Assembly (NCBI RefSeq): GCF_040807025.1
Contig: NC_090981.1
Span: forward strand, 7,948,501-8,012,500
Direction of reading: 5' to 3'
DNA from: Struthio camelus
Taxonomy: Eukaryota > Chordata > Aves > Struthioniformes > Struthionidae
Length of the DNA stretch: 64,000 nt
The notes beneath the pieces are model-generated. The model had not been told where the DNA came from and did not search any database. It saw only the letters and a program-made list of their open reading frames with translations. The position numbers were made by a program, and so were the translations under genes. Shown here piece by piece: positions 1-13,928 of the stretch (its first letter is position 1; every line of letters begins with the position of its first letter).

Positions 1-1621
1 TTATTTATCTGGTCTGACAAGACCTTAGACTTGTTACAAAAGAATAAAAAAAATTTAAAAAAGAACTTTCAAAGTTCATTGTGATGCTCAAGTGATTTTT
101 GGTAGTGCATGCTCAGCCTTTTAGAAAAACAAAACTGAAGGTAAAAGCTGTATCTGTTAAAACAATAACTGCTGTTCTTGTCCAAGATTATCAGTATGGA
201 CATGTCTATACCAGAAGACCTGGATACAATATTTCAAATGTGTAAACTTCAGAAGAGCAAACTGGGAAATTACTTACAGTATATTTAAAAAACAAGATTA
301 AGTCATTTCTGCAAGAGAACAGCCCTGGTCAGTATAAGCATACAACAAAATAATAAAGTAAACATGCATTTCAGAGCAGCTACTTTTATGTATTGTGCAT
401 GTGCAGTTCAAGATTCCAAGTAAGATTTAGGAAATAAAGGTGACATCCAACTCACATAACAGACGTACCCTCCATATATCCTAAGCCATATTGATTTCAC
501 TGCATTGGGACCACTTAACTGGTCCCACCCACCTTAACACACTTTGGAAGGCACTCTTGAAAAACAGCTAACCATTTTTTCAAATTCAAATCTCTATAAA
601 AACCTCTTTTGCCCACCCTGAGCTTTTGAAATGTTTTACACCTGAAAACTGATCCATTTCCTGCAGGATGTTTTGTATTACAGATTTGTTTTTAACTGAT
701 GTCACTAATTCATTAAACAAGTAATAGTTGTACACATCTTAATCTAAATAAAATTCTTTTGTGGAAGCTTTGCATATTATCTATTGCATAGCTTTGCCTA
801 ATGATCTAAATTATAACATGATTCCCACAGTAACGGAAACTAGCTGTAAAGCAGTACATTTAGCTTCCAACTTCAACTGCTAGCAGTGTGGATTTGGAGG
901 GAACAAGCACGGATCCATCCCATTAGTTATACACTAGACAAGGAAGTCAGTGGGCAGGAAACATTCTTGACAGAATTAAAACAGGTAAAAACAAAGATTT
1001 TGACCTTGTCAAACCGGTGACAAAGCATTTTAAAGTGCCTAAACTTCTGTTCCATCTTATTTTCAGAGACATTTCATCCAATGTTCAAAGCTTGTTTTGC
1101 AGCTGACAGACATGTAGTCTGGCACATGGCCTACTTATAACTGATGAAACACATTTTAAATACTTTACAAATTAGATATAATGAAAGGTACTTTATCTGC
1201 ATTTCCCATTCCTACTTGTGTCAGCAATAACGAGAGCACTATGTATAGTTGCATTCACTTCTAATTATTCAATAAAGTTAAGGGGAAATCTGTTGCTAAT
1301 AAGAAAACCCCTTTCAGGAAGACCATATTAAGCCTTATGCATAATACCACTGAATAGTTCATGAATTACTGAATAAGCATACAACCAGTTCTCCTTCACA
1401 TTTTGTCAGGAATTGAGAACACTTGCAGTCTGTTAGCATTCTTCACCACACAATGCTTAATTATATTAAACAATCCTTTAAAAACCAACTGTGAAATGTT
1501 CATTAAGTAGCGTTTAGGTTCTTTAGCTTATTAGTTTTCCAACAGACACTTTCTGAATTGCAGTCTTTCAGCACCAATGCTGGTTGCCTCATTCCAAAAA
1601 CCTGTTACCTAGACTAATTTT

Positions 1622-1654
1622 AACTAATCTAGTCTAGTAAACTAATCTAGTCTA
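1622..1654. repeat. short tandem duplication
   Basis: A 15-bp unit, AACTAATCTAGTCTA, occurs twice at 1622-1636 and 1640-1654 with an 18-bp period. It is AT-rich and sits in FRMD3 intron 1. No function is suggested. Confidence 0.8.
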
Positions 1655-4600
1655 ATTTCACTTACCCTAATCAAATACCTCATGTAAATTAACATTCACA
1701 TTAATTTTTCTAAACACATTTTCATTTTCCCTAGTGTCTCAATTTTTTTTCTTTAAAGCAGCAAACTACCTTTGAAGTCAATAAGGTGTTCATCAGCACT
1801 TTCACCTATTGCAGCATTCCCTAACACCTAGTTAAAGCCAACCTTAAAGCTAAAACAGATTGTGAATGGCACAGCTTCTGCATTTCTTCTCCAAGGAGAA
1901 TTGGGCCTGTAGATCAATTTTCTTATCCCAAACATCCATAACTTGATGATCATGGCCATCAATACTTTGCAATTACAGTAATTCTGTGATCTTTCCATGA
2001 AACCTCTTGGAGTTTTGCAATTTAAAACTTTTATAATAGAAATGCCAACCTTTTTCTATTGTTAAAGAGTGTAATAGCATTTGAAGCATTAAAAGCTGCT
2101 GATCATCACAAAAATCATACCATTCATGGTCAGAGTACACATAATTCGTTGGATAAGTTACAAGAATAGCAATTTTGTAGTAGCTGAAGAGCTCAACAGA
2201 ATTGAGACCCACCTTTGAAGTCTGTAGACCATGTTATGGACAATTCTGAAACAGGACAAGTCTAGATGATATCATCCAGAAGACTGACTCTGCCAGCACA
2301 CAACTAAGCGCTGGTATGTTTTTCAGAATGCTCTATGCCATATTCAAAACAAGGAAGTATTAAAATATCATTTCTTAATGGAAAATGGGGTTCTACTGCT
2401 GAGCATCCAGAGGTTTATTACCTTCTTGGAGGGCCCACCTATTATGCAGTACAACCAGCTTCACAGTCCATTCATCCTTGGCCTGTCAAAGAAGGCTTTT
2501 AAGAAGCTCTTACTTGCCCAATTAATTTTTAAGTATGTCAAAGCTGATGTTCTACTAAAACACACTGTACTTTGTTTCCTGAAGTCATGTTCTTACTACA
2601 AATAATCATTACTCCTAACCCCAAAATAGACAAGGGTGTAATGAAACAAGACATTACTCTGTTACCATCATGTTATGACTAGATTATCCCAATATCACAT
2701 TCTTTGGCCTTGCCAAATGCCATTTTGTTCCACTGGTATTCTTCCTGAAACCTGCTGCAAAGATCATTTCCCTGGTCTTCTGCTTCAATATATCCCTCTT
2801 TGCATCCCTCCAGTGATTTCATCATTCCCATCAGTCACTCTTCATCTGCCTGTCCTCAGTTATAATTCTCCCCCTACCTACAAGGCCTCTCTCACTTTAC
2901 CCCTCATCTTCTTGCTGTTGAGTGAGAGAGGAGAGAGCAATCACCTATCCTTTTCAGCTCCCACCATCCACTCCTTACATTTCTGAAACAAGCAACTTAG
3001 CACTTCCTTCCAGGGAAATCCTTCATTCTTGGAAGGAGGGAAAACAAACACCCTCCATTCTAATCTTCTAAACCCCTGTTCTCTTGGCAAAGATGATGAT
3101 GTGTTGAGACTGCTGTATCATGCTGCCCAGTGCTGTTTGTGTCTGCCCATTGCCAGAGTCTTATATTTAAGGTGTGGGCACACAATATAGCTCAACCATA
3201 TTTGAAGGCTCAATAGATTACTGCCCATCTTGGTGAACAATGTCCAACTGCAATATATAAAATGTATTAGCAAAAAAGATGTAGACTATTACATTTTTGC
3301 TCCTGGTTGCCATGAACCAAGAGCACAGATAAATTCAAGTAAGACTTCTCACCTAAATGGAAGTAAGCTCTTACATTTACGTAACTCACTGTATTCCACT
3401 GGGTGTTCATGACCTCAGACTTGAATAGGAAATGTATTTTAGTTTGTATTCGCATAGCAAAATGGGGTCCTTATCCCTGCCTTGGGCTACTAGGCACTAT
3501 TGTAATAACATGGTAAACACCACTATCACCACCCACGGAAATGCACTCCACATGTTCAGTTCTCTGTGTCAAGCTTCCACTTGCTTACTAGCCCTAAGCT
3601 CTTTGCATTTGTTTGATATGCTGAAACAACTGAAGCATCTGAGTTTTTTTTTAAATAGATAAATGAAATAGCATGCATTCTTAATGAAAGTTGCACAAAC
3701 TTGTCAGTACATTTATCATTTAAAAATGGCAAATCCTGCAAAAATAAAATGATAATATGGTAGAGAAAACAAATTGCTAGCATAGAAAAAAAAATTGTAT
3801 CAGTTCCTCTTGCAAGAAAACAAGAAGAGATCCATCAGAAATTTGTGACAATACTAGTACTAAGGAGCAATGGGCTGTGAAAGAAACCTGATTCTGCCTT
3901 AGCCAAATTATGAGCCTCTGAAAGGCATGTGGTGTGATTTTTGGTTTGCCTTTGCTGAATTTTGAATACTTCCTGTGCTGTGCACTCTATCTGTACTCCT
4001 GAATCTTGTAAAGAAGATAACAAAACATAATGCTTCAAATCAGAGTACCTGAGGTCAAGAAGCAACACTGCCATGCACAAAGCCATACCTCTGCTTGTGA
4101 GAGTCATGAGACGGAAAAGCACTAAGGGCTCTGACACCCTCTTGGACACAAGGTCAGTCCTACCCAGCAGAAAAGGCATTTGTCAATTAACCCACTCCAC
4201 ATCTGGAGTGGCAACAACGTGAAGACAACCCAGACAGCTACTCCTCTCCTGAGCACTTTGGAGGCATGCACTGCTCCAGCACACAAGGGACAAGTGCAAC
4301 AGCTAAGCCACGATTAATGCAGGCTCAATCTCCTTTCTCCGCAAAGCAGGACAAGCTCAGGAGGCAGACAGGAAATCTAAGTGATGTCTGTTTTTCCACG
4401 CTGCCCACCTCCACACACCGCAAAGCATGTTCTCGTTCATGGACTCTCTAGCAGACAGAATTCTAGTTCAATGGAAGATAAACTACCCCACACAAACATC
4501 TGAGGAACAAAATACTTCTTATGAATCTCAAGGAAGACGTTCCCCCATGAATATACCTACAAGTACAGGGAAGAAGCCATTTATTAATGTTTCTATCCCA

Positions 4601-6173
4601 AATTTGAAAAGTTTGTAGGTATTCTTGCAAAACTTTTACAGAACTACAAATTAAACAGATACTATTAATGCCCCCAACAGCAATCTTTAGCCTTAAAATC
4701 CAGATACACAGCTGGCAGCATGCCCCATGGAAACACTAAAAATAGACATTTGAGGATGAGTGGTTACACAAAGGCCATAAAATGCCAGAGGATAGAGTTT
4801 TTCTGTTAAAATCATCTCTTATTGCTCAGAGAGAAAAAGCCACATCAGCCAGCCCAGTTCCCAGAGGCAATCCTGACTATGACCATGTGTCCTTACAGCC
4901 CCATTTCTGTCAAATTTGATTATTCCCAATCCCATATTGTAAACTGGCAAATCTGAACTCCGCTACTGCTTGGTCATGTCTAGCTAAACATACATATTAC
5001 CCTTTTTTAATTTTTCACCAACCACTGCTGTGTTCTAGTTACGAAACATTTTGCCAAAACAGATCACACATAGATGATAAGATGAAAAGCAACAGGCAGT
5101 CTTCACCACTACCAATCAAGTTTGCAGTCATAGCTCATATTTTTACATGCAATTTTCATCATTTGTGCTCTCCTCCCTACATAAAGAAAAAAATTACATT
5201 ACCAGCATACACTCCGTTATGTTTGGGCCATTAATTAGATGAAGAGTGTCATCAATATTACAGCAGATTTAGCACCAATTAAAGCAAATCTGCATAAATG
5301 AAGGAACAATCATTAAGGCTTTATAGACTCACTTTCCTCCAGAGTGTCAAAAATACCCCACATGCCCTCAAAGTGCTGGAGTTTGCTTTTCATCTCTGCT
5401 TTAGCTGAACAACGCATCAATTCAGGCACAGCATTATCCAACTGACTAAGTGTCTGAGACAGCCCTATGTGTTGTTTATTCCAGCAAGCGCATAAAATAT
5501 CTTGCGGTCATGAAACGTGACAAAATGATGTTTACTTTGAACAGAATTATACAATTATCTTGTTCATAAAGCAGAAACCTCTCTCTCTGGACAAGACAAC
5601 TCTTCTCAGTAATATTTCTGCAAAGAAATGCTGCTGCATGAACATAGGAATCCCAGTACACCTTTGGGAGGACAGTACTTTCCCTTTTATTTCCCTCCTT
5701 TTTGAATATGTGTTTAGTTGTTCTATTTCAGGAATGCACAAGAAAGGGCTACATAGTTCAAAACAAAGAAAGAGAGTACTCTGTAGATGCAGATCTAATT
5801 TTAAAGTAATATCAAATCTGTATGGAGACAACAGGAAAACAGAATTCATTAAACTCCCTTCTGCCTGGATTCATAACCCTTTCTTCATCATTCAGCCTCC
5901 AGGATAACACACTCTGAATCCTCTTCTAGCAAAAATTTTGGTTTCTGCATAAGCAGTGAATCCTCTGGAGACAGAGGAAGCAGAGAGAGGTTAGAAAATG
6001 CAATTCTTTCTATATCTCTCTCAGAGATGCCAAACATTATGTAGGGCACAAACTAGCTCTTCAGGTTCGTGATGAACATAGCTGCTCTTGTCTTCTTTAA
6101 GTACTGTCAAATCAGCAAATTAGGAATTTCAAAGAACATTTACATATCACCATGCCTACCCACTTGCTCTATT

Positions 6174-6197
6174 AAAAAAAAAAAACACACACACACA
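6174..6197. repeat. A-run and CA microsatellite
   Basis: An A-run of 12 bases runs directly into six CA units. This is an ordinary intronic simple repeat. Confidence 0.9.
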
Positions 6198-7527
6198 GAA
6201 AGTAGAAAAGCAGGAAAAACACTTTGATACAGTGAACAGAAAAAAAGTTCTCTTTTTAACAGATTAACTGTGTAGCAGTTCTAAGCAATCTTAGCAATTC
6301 TAAGATTGAAAGCAAAGAGGTTTTCTTTATAGAAAAAAAGAGCTAATATTAATTATTTATATTGTTAAAGAGGAAAGAGAAATAAGTGTTACAATACTGT
6401 GCCCTGCATCACTCATTCACCTCTAAGTCAAGACACATCAGGCTGGACCAAGCATAATCTTGCCAGAAGAAAACAACGATGTGTGTCTCTTGCCCACGCT
6501 GTCGCTGGCCTACAAAGCTCATGCCATACAGTGTCTGCAGCTGCTCAGCTCCCGCGTTTAGATCGGGTCTGCATCTACCTCTGAGACAGGTGACCAGTAA
6601 GAGAACTGCAAAAGTCAGTTGGGGGCAGAAGAAAGAAGACATCACAGGCCTAAGCAGTGACCTGCCTGTGTGTCAAGAAATTATTCCTACCTGCCAAACC
6701 AGAAAACACCTAGTAGAGTTTTCATCTTCCTTGAATTATTGTAGAAGCACAGCTTGGTTAAGCAGGAGTACACCAAAATCATTATTATTATAAATCAGCG
6801 CCCTGAAAACCGCCAAAAGCTCCAGCTGCAGAGGGTGAGGAGGACGAGAAGGTGCCTAAATCTATATCTGTATCTTCCTTTGCCTGTATTTCCTAATCAC
6901 TAAAGATATTGCTAGCCAGAGCTCACAAAAGCAACTTAAACCCTTTAAATGCAGCAAAAATTCTCCCATCTTCAACATATTCATATATATGGAAATACTG
7001 AAAAGGAAATACAACTTTTTTACTGTTTTTAGATTACAATGACAGCTCTAATGACAAAGTAACAACAGCCTAAATATTCACAGAGCAGAAAAAACACTTA
7101 AAAAGACAGATGTTGGAGCTATGAATACATAAACATTCAGTTTGCATTCATCTTTTCAGGACACAAGATAGCCACTGAACTATTTATCACATCATGATAG
7201 AAAACTACATACAGCTTCCTGTAAACAAGACAGCATGTCTGAATAAATTCCAGCACAATAGGAAAAATTAAAATATGTGAATATGCATACAGAAGACAAA
7301 CACCTACAAAACTGCTAACAGTTTTAATAGGAAATTCACCTAGGGAGGAAGGGAGAAGGTTTAAAAGTTATTTATGTTCCCTGATACTATGAGAAAATCT
7401 TTACAGGACATAGAAGCACTTCCAGAATTCCTGAACCTCCCCAGTATCATTCAGTATTTCACATAATAGTGCAAATGTAAAGAATGAGTAACAAACTGTA
7501 CTATAATTACAACATGCAGAATCCTGA

Positions 7528-7560
7528 TTTTTTTAAAAAAAAAAAAAAATATATATATAT
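7528..7560. repeat. T/A/AT low-complexity run
   Basis: Seven T, then about fifteen A, then alternating AT. It is a simple repeat with potential to form a T:A hairpin; no function is inferred. Confidence 0.9.
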
Positions 7561-7856
7561 AAACTGTTAAGGTTCTTGGGGAAAGACAGAAAAAGTGCAG
7601 TAAGAGTTATTTTCATGATCCTTCTCATAAAGATGTTTGCAATTTTATCAATGAAAAGAAATTAAATTGATGAGAATGAATATGCTAATAAGTAAGAGGG
7701 GGAAGAAACCAAAGTATCTAAAGCATGTAAGAGAAAAATCTGATTGTTATAAATCCCAGTTAGGAAAACAAAGAGATGCAGACAATTAGGATATTGTGAA
7801 AGCTTTACAAATGTACAAACAATTATAGATAAGTTTCAAATATTCTTCTTCCTGTA

Positions 7857-7893
7857 ATATATATACACATGTGCGCACACACACATATATATT
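7857..7893. repeat. TA/CA microsatellite
   Basis: Alternating purine-pyrimidine sequence made of TA, CA and GC steps. It is a simple repeat in FRMD3 intron 1. Confidence 0.8.
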
Positions 7894-10800
7894 ATCTGCA
7901 CATGGTAATGTGTATATGTGGCCAAAAGCAACAACATTAAAATAACTGAATCAAGATAATTCACTGACCCAGCAAACTCCCAAAGGACTACAAAAACCAA
8001 GATATAATACAGAACTTCCAAAAGTAGTGATTCTGGTAATCAATATCCAATAACTATAACTTCGGATCATCATCAAAATCACAAGACAAAAAAACACCCT
8101 TAGAAAGTCAATAAGAAACATCTAAGCAATGATTAGTATAAGTCCATAAAAGTTCTTTGATTGTTCACTGTAAAATAACTACAAGAATAGGCAGACCAAG
8201 GAATAACATTTATTAACAGATCTAGATTTTTGTTGCGTATCTAACAGTGTCTTCCTTGCTTCAAAAAAACCCAAAACAAAACAAAAACAACCCTCTCCCA
8301 CAAAAACAAAAAACCCCACAAAGTATAACTTAGAAGTGTTGTGAATACACACACTGCAAAGAGGAACAAAAAACATCTGGAGGACTGAAGAAAAGGGTCA
8401 TGAAAAAGAGATGCTAGCTGGTGACTTAGATGAAGGTCTCAGTAGGTTACTGCAGGCATCTAGGTTTAGGCCTGGTATTGATATCTTCATCCATGATAGA
8501 GAAAGCAATAACGCTAAGAGTTTCCAAAAGGCAGGAGTAGAAAGCAAAACTGATGGATCTACAGGGCAGAATTACAACTAATCTCTCCTCTCCCTGCCAT
8601 CCCAAACCAAATAAAACCTTTGAGGTTCTGGCTACATTCACAAATGGCATTAGCCTGTCACAGAGCAGGGAGATGGTAGATCCTTTACACAACCCTAACT
8701 ACAACTGAGTTCACTTCTTGACACCTTAGTACAGGCATGAAGTCAACAATCAGGAAGGAATCAGATTAGAATAGTACAAATTACATAGCAGATGGAATCA
8801 TAGATTTATAGTAGAACTCCACCTTATTTTACAAATAACACAGAAACATAGAATGAAATAGAAACCAGCTACAAACATGGGAAGAGTGTAGTGATTACTG
8901 TCATCTCTGCAACGTACCACGTAACCTCAGAAATCTCTTGCTTTCTTCCCCACACAAATCAACATCCAAATCTTGTAATTTCTTCTTCTTTTACAGTAGT
9001 CATCATCCCCCCCCCCGCTCAAAACCTAAAACTTGGGCCAGCCACACAAATTACTTTGTGCAATCTTATAATCATAACACTAATTACACACTTCCATATT
9101 GTGTCTTCCTTCAAATTAGATCATAAACTCTTCCGGGCATGATACAAACCAGCCTCTGATTTGCATGGAGCTACAAGATGAGAATTATTACTTAGTTTCT
9201 CCATCTAATTCACGCAGAGAAAATAACCAGAATAGCAGACAACACAGAACGTTCTGAAGCTATAGATTATCATTTGTGTTTCACTTATATGTGCCACTCT
9301 TTAACTGACACCAGATAGCAGGATTTGCTGTCTGGGAGACAGATGATTCCTATTCTTTAAGTGTCCTCAGTTCTGACGGTTGTAAAGTACAAACTGCCAG
9401 ACTGTATGAGAAAACTAATCCGGAAATCCTGGCAACACAAGTGGATTCTCCAGTCACAACAGAAAAGTCTCTGATTCTGCACCTAGCAACTGCCTGAAGC
9501 ACAGCGAGCTGCTGGAGTAATTTTCTGTGAATGGCTAAGGCTGCACACTGAATCACTCACAGCCCCATCTGTAAAAGCCTGTGTTATTTCTTTTCTTTTT
9601 CCAGGATGGAGCTGAAGAAAATTCACACAGAGCAAGAACAAGTGGAGGTAGTGTGTTTGGCACACACCCCATACTGGCACGCTCAATAGCTTGGGATAAA
9701 TCCCTGAAGTTACTCAAGTTCAAGCTGGTGCTGTACAGCTTCAGGGTTCAACTCAAACCCTGGACAACAATTTCATCTAAGACTAGAGAAACTATGATTG
9801 TGGAGTATTTGTCTTTATTAAGACATTTTAAAGTAACAGAGTGAAAGCAATGGATGAGGTGCATTTTACCTCTGAAGAAATAGGATTACAATTAGGTCCT
9901 CTAGCATCTCTACAGAGAGGCTGCATCTGCATTTAGGATTCAAATAACTATGCTTCATTTCATATTCTACTACAAGGTTTGGTGTTAAGAGACATTTGTG
10001 TCAGTAAAACAAAAACAAAAAAACCCCACACACTGAGGTCCTGACACTGCAGAGTACTTTTGTATAAGTCCCTGTAGTTATGAGCATTCAAAAAAAATAA
10101 AATCAAGAATTTGCCTTTGTAGAAGAGATTACAGGTTCAAATCCAAGGTTACAGCCACAGATCCCGAACACAGCTATTTTGTAAGCATCTACTGAAACCA
10201 CTACTGCTCCTAGTTTAACCATCACTAACAGTTTAAAATGCTGCACACAATGTTTCATTGTTTCCATTTAAAAGGACAGAGCATTATGAACACAGTCACC
10301 ATTTGACATGTTTTAATATCAGAAGTACATCTTTAGTCACTCACAAAATATATATTTTTCTTTTGAAAACAGAGACTACATCTATATAAACACCCAAATC
10401 AAGCATTTTGGGGTGTTGAAACCCATCACCCACACTAGTAAACTGTTAGACCATCCCCTGGCAAAAGTCTGGCCTGTGCCAATTAGCACTCTTCCTGAGC
10501 AATTCCTAGGCATCACCTGGCAGATATAATGGTCCAGGAAGCATTCCCAAAAGGCAATCTGAATGCAGCCACTCTGTTTTGGAGACAAACACATATTAGC
10601 TTCCATGCCTGGAAACAATTAATTTACTAATACAAACAGACCCTTACAATCTGACCTTTATGCATCAATTTCCGCAGGATTTCACCATTAACTTGAAATT
10701 GTTTTTAAACTACTTTCCAGTCTTTTTAGATTTAAATTAAGTCCGGCCATAAATTCTCCTGATAGTTTTTCTAGTTTTGCAATCTCATTTCTTGCTTGCT

Positions 10801-12330
10801 GTTGTAGTTATGTGAAAGACCTACAAACACAAGGGCATACAGACCAATTGTATGGAAAAAGGGGCAAAACCTTTTGCACAGTGTTGTCAGAAATACCCAA
10901 AGTCATCTTTGCAACACATCCCCTTTTATAGGAGGCTTACATATTACAACATCAAGCCAAAAATGACCAAGTGTAAATCTTGAAATCTTTTCTTTTAAAG
11001 ACACAATTCTCTTCTGAAGAGAGCTGCTATGGGAAAAACATCATTGTGAGATAATATGTTTGCAAGGAGCAAAGCATGTTTTCAATTCAGACTGTTTATT
11101 TTTTCCTGGAGTTTAAGTAAACAAGGGAGAAATAACAAGTGCTTATAATTAAAAAGTTGACTCATTTACCATTTTTCCAGAAGTCTTTAAAGAGTAATCA
11201 TTTTACAGCCATTTAATAGTCACGTTTCTCATCATAACTATTTTGAATGGCCAGATTTCCAATTCCTGCAGCTCTAGAAGTTGCTTCTTTTTGTGAACCC
11301 TTCTGCTGAGAAGTAACTCGCTGTATGTAGCCTGTACCTTCTGCTTTCTGGCTGTAAGCAGTCTTGAAAATTTGTATACATATGCTTAACTCTATACAGA
11401 CTTATATGATCCATTTTATCTCAATTTTTTTCCGGGTTACTTTCACTCAGGTGAAAAATGTAACTACTAGAATACGGATGTCCATTCTTAATCAAGTTAC
11501 TCAGTAATTCCCATGAAGAATAATCATGAATAGCATGATTACCATTCATATCTGGCCTACTACTGAAACATAATTAACCGAGCTGCGAACAACAGCCATC
11601 TTGACAGCACACTGAAATAGCAAGAGCTGATAATCAATTATCCTCCATCAAAAACAAAGAGGGAAAACAAGAATGCTTTCATGAACAGAGTGCCTGTAGC
11701 TGGAAAGGATAAAATAAACCAAAATTGGAAGAGGGGAGGAAGGAGTGTTTTTTGTTTTTTTCTACTTTTAGATCTGAAGGAAGGAGATTTAGTATTAATT
11801 TAATTACTATCAAATTACTACAACTGTGTCTTCATTATCAAAGAATAGATTAAAATAGAGTGAGCACAAGGTAATCTGAGATACACCAAAAAATTTGTAA
11901 GGTCTAGATAGGGAAGCAGAGAAAACAAGGCTACAAAGAAAAAGGCTGCTGTATTTAAAAGAACAAATAATGAAGGAACAGACAAGCAGCTTTAGCTTAA
12001 GGAAGAACTAAGAGGAGATATTTTCCATATGTATCAGAGAAATATACAGCAGAAGCCATCTGGTGACAGCTTGACTGTAACAGGAAGAGGAGAGAAAGAT
12101 TATCTGGATGTTATGAACTTCGGCAATAGGTTGATATTATCCACATGGAGTGGGGTGGAGAGGACAAAAAGAGAGCGAGAGAAGAACAGCAAGATGAAGA
12201 GAGCAGTTTTACAGCATGTTTGATTTAATGAGCTAAAATACCCAGGAGGAAAGAGGCCAGTGCTACAAAAACACAAGCATTTTCTCACAGGAAGAGGAAG
12301 AATTACCCTCCAGTTCTCTCAACCCATCTC

Positions 12331-12357
12331 TTTCTCTTTCTTTTTTTTTTTTTTTTT
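12331..12357. repeat. T-rich run
   Basis: A pyrimidine tract ending in a run of 17 T. It is a low-complexity intronic sequence. Confidence 0.9.
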
Positions 12358-13928
12358 GAGGGAGAAGAGAAAAATCAGTTACTATTTTGCCTATTTTCTA
12401 ACCTAAGTGTTTAAGCCTTGAGCTTTTTATAGACTGTCAATTCTGGAGAACCAGCCAAATCTGTATTGGCAAAAATCCAGATATCCCTAATGCCCCTTCC
12501 TGTAGAAAAGGCACAAATCATCTTTTTTTTTTTTTGCGGAAGTGATACATAAAAAAAATAATTCCTGAACAATAAAGAAAATTCAATTCAGGCAAATACG
12601 GCCAAGAAAATGAAAATATGATATTTCTACACCAGTGATTCATTTCAGGTGTAACCTTAGGCCAACTGTTTTTGCCAAAAGATCACTTCTGAGCTGCATC
12701 ATATATTAAAGACATATCAATGCACTGAAGATACCTAGACAAATGAGAACATCTCAGGGTGCCACAAAACTCAATCTCATGAGGTGCCAAGAGCCCTTTC
12801 AAGATGTAAGGGTATACAAAGTTCCCGGAAGCAGAAAACACCCTGTATCTCACAGGAGCCACTTTCAACCTCACAGGATCAAACCAGTTATTTGCAGTTT
12901 GGAGACATAACTGGAAAATCCATAATAGAGTTGAGCACAGCTTGCTTTTTATTATTACAGCTCCACCTCTACTGTCCAAAGCAGTGCCAGTGGCCAAACA
13001 TACATGACAATAAAGAATGCACAAATTTTGAGTCAAAGTTGTAAGACATGAGGGGTGCATAAAAGTCAAAAGATTATAATTACATTTTAAAATCAGTAAC
13101 TATCCTTTTAGCTTGCCATTTAATAGCTAACTTTGTGTAAGGATAGCTGCATTTTTCATCTCCTTTTTCCCCATACCACAGCACCAGGCCTCAGCAAAAT
13201 ACTGAAATGCTTGCTAATATCTAAACCATTTCTATTTAATGAAACACAGGTTTATTTTCAATTCTGGATCAGACATCTTTAAGCACACATCCAAGTTTCC
13301 CCTCCTTTGTTTACGAGCAATCAAAGCTTGGATGAAGATGCCAAATACAATAAACAGGAAATACATGGTTAAAATGGGCAAGAGCGTCACCTTTAGGATA
13401 TATAATTTTCAGATTTTGCTGGTTAACCACATAATCTGGTGTGTGGAAAAAGACAAACGCGATATCATTAATAAGCTTTATCCAGCAGAAATGCATTTCA
13501 GTCACAGTTTAGTACATACTAGATATCATCCTGTGTAAGCCAGCTTCTTAAGCATTTTCACTTGAGAATAATAAATGAAAAAGAACAAGAGAGTTTGTGA
13601 ACTGGTAGCAGCACGTAACTAACATGCAAACATAGACACCTCTCTCTTACCAGAGATGTAAAAAACAGTGTTAAGCAATTGCCAAGCTTCATAAACATTT
13701 ATCAAAAGCCGTAAAGACAAGTTATTTTCCTGATTTATAAATAAGAACTCCCAGTACTTCCATAGGAACACTTTCTACTTGTGGTTTCTTATTCAGCCCT
13801 TAAAAGGGCAAAGAGAACATCCATAAGTGCCATAAAAAAAAAGAAAAGAAAACATATTACTACAAATTTAATCACACACATGAAAAGACAACAGAGGCAG
13901 GTTTAACCCATAAGTTCAGCTTGATTAC

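Larger units (their letters stand above)
1..13928. other. FRMD3 intron 1, AT-rich non-coding sequence
   Basis: This long stretch shows no exon, RNA gene or recognisable large mobile element. It has AT-rich unique-looking sequence with scattered simple repeats: an A-run plus CA repeat at 6174-6197, a T/A/AT run at 7528-7560, a TA/CA stretch at 7857-7893, a C-run near 9007-9017 and a T-rich run at 12331-12357. Short open frames in all directions, including one of 128 codons at 12683-13069 on the minus strand, have no recognisable domain and look like chance. Confidence 0.6.

Noticed and set aside
12683-13069. Minus-strand open frame of 128 codons in FRMD3 intron 1.
   Set aside because: No recognisable domain, no splice context and no match that I know. 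Treated as chance or an old repeat remnant.
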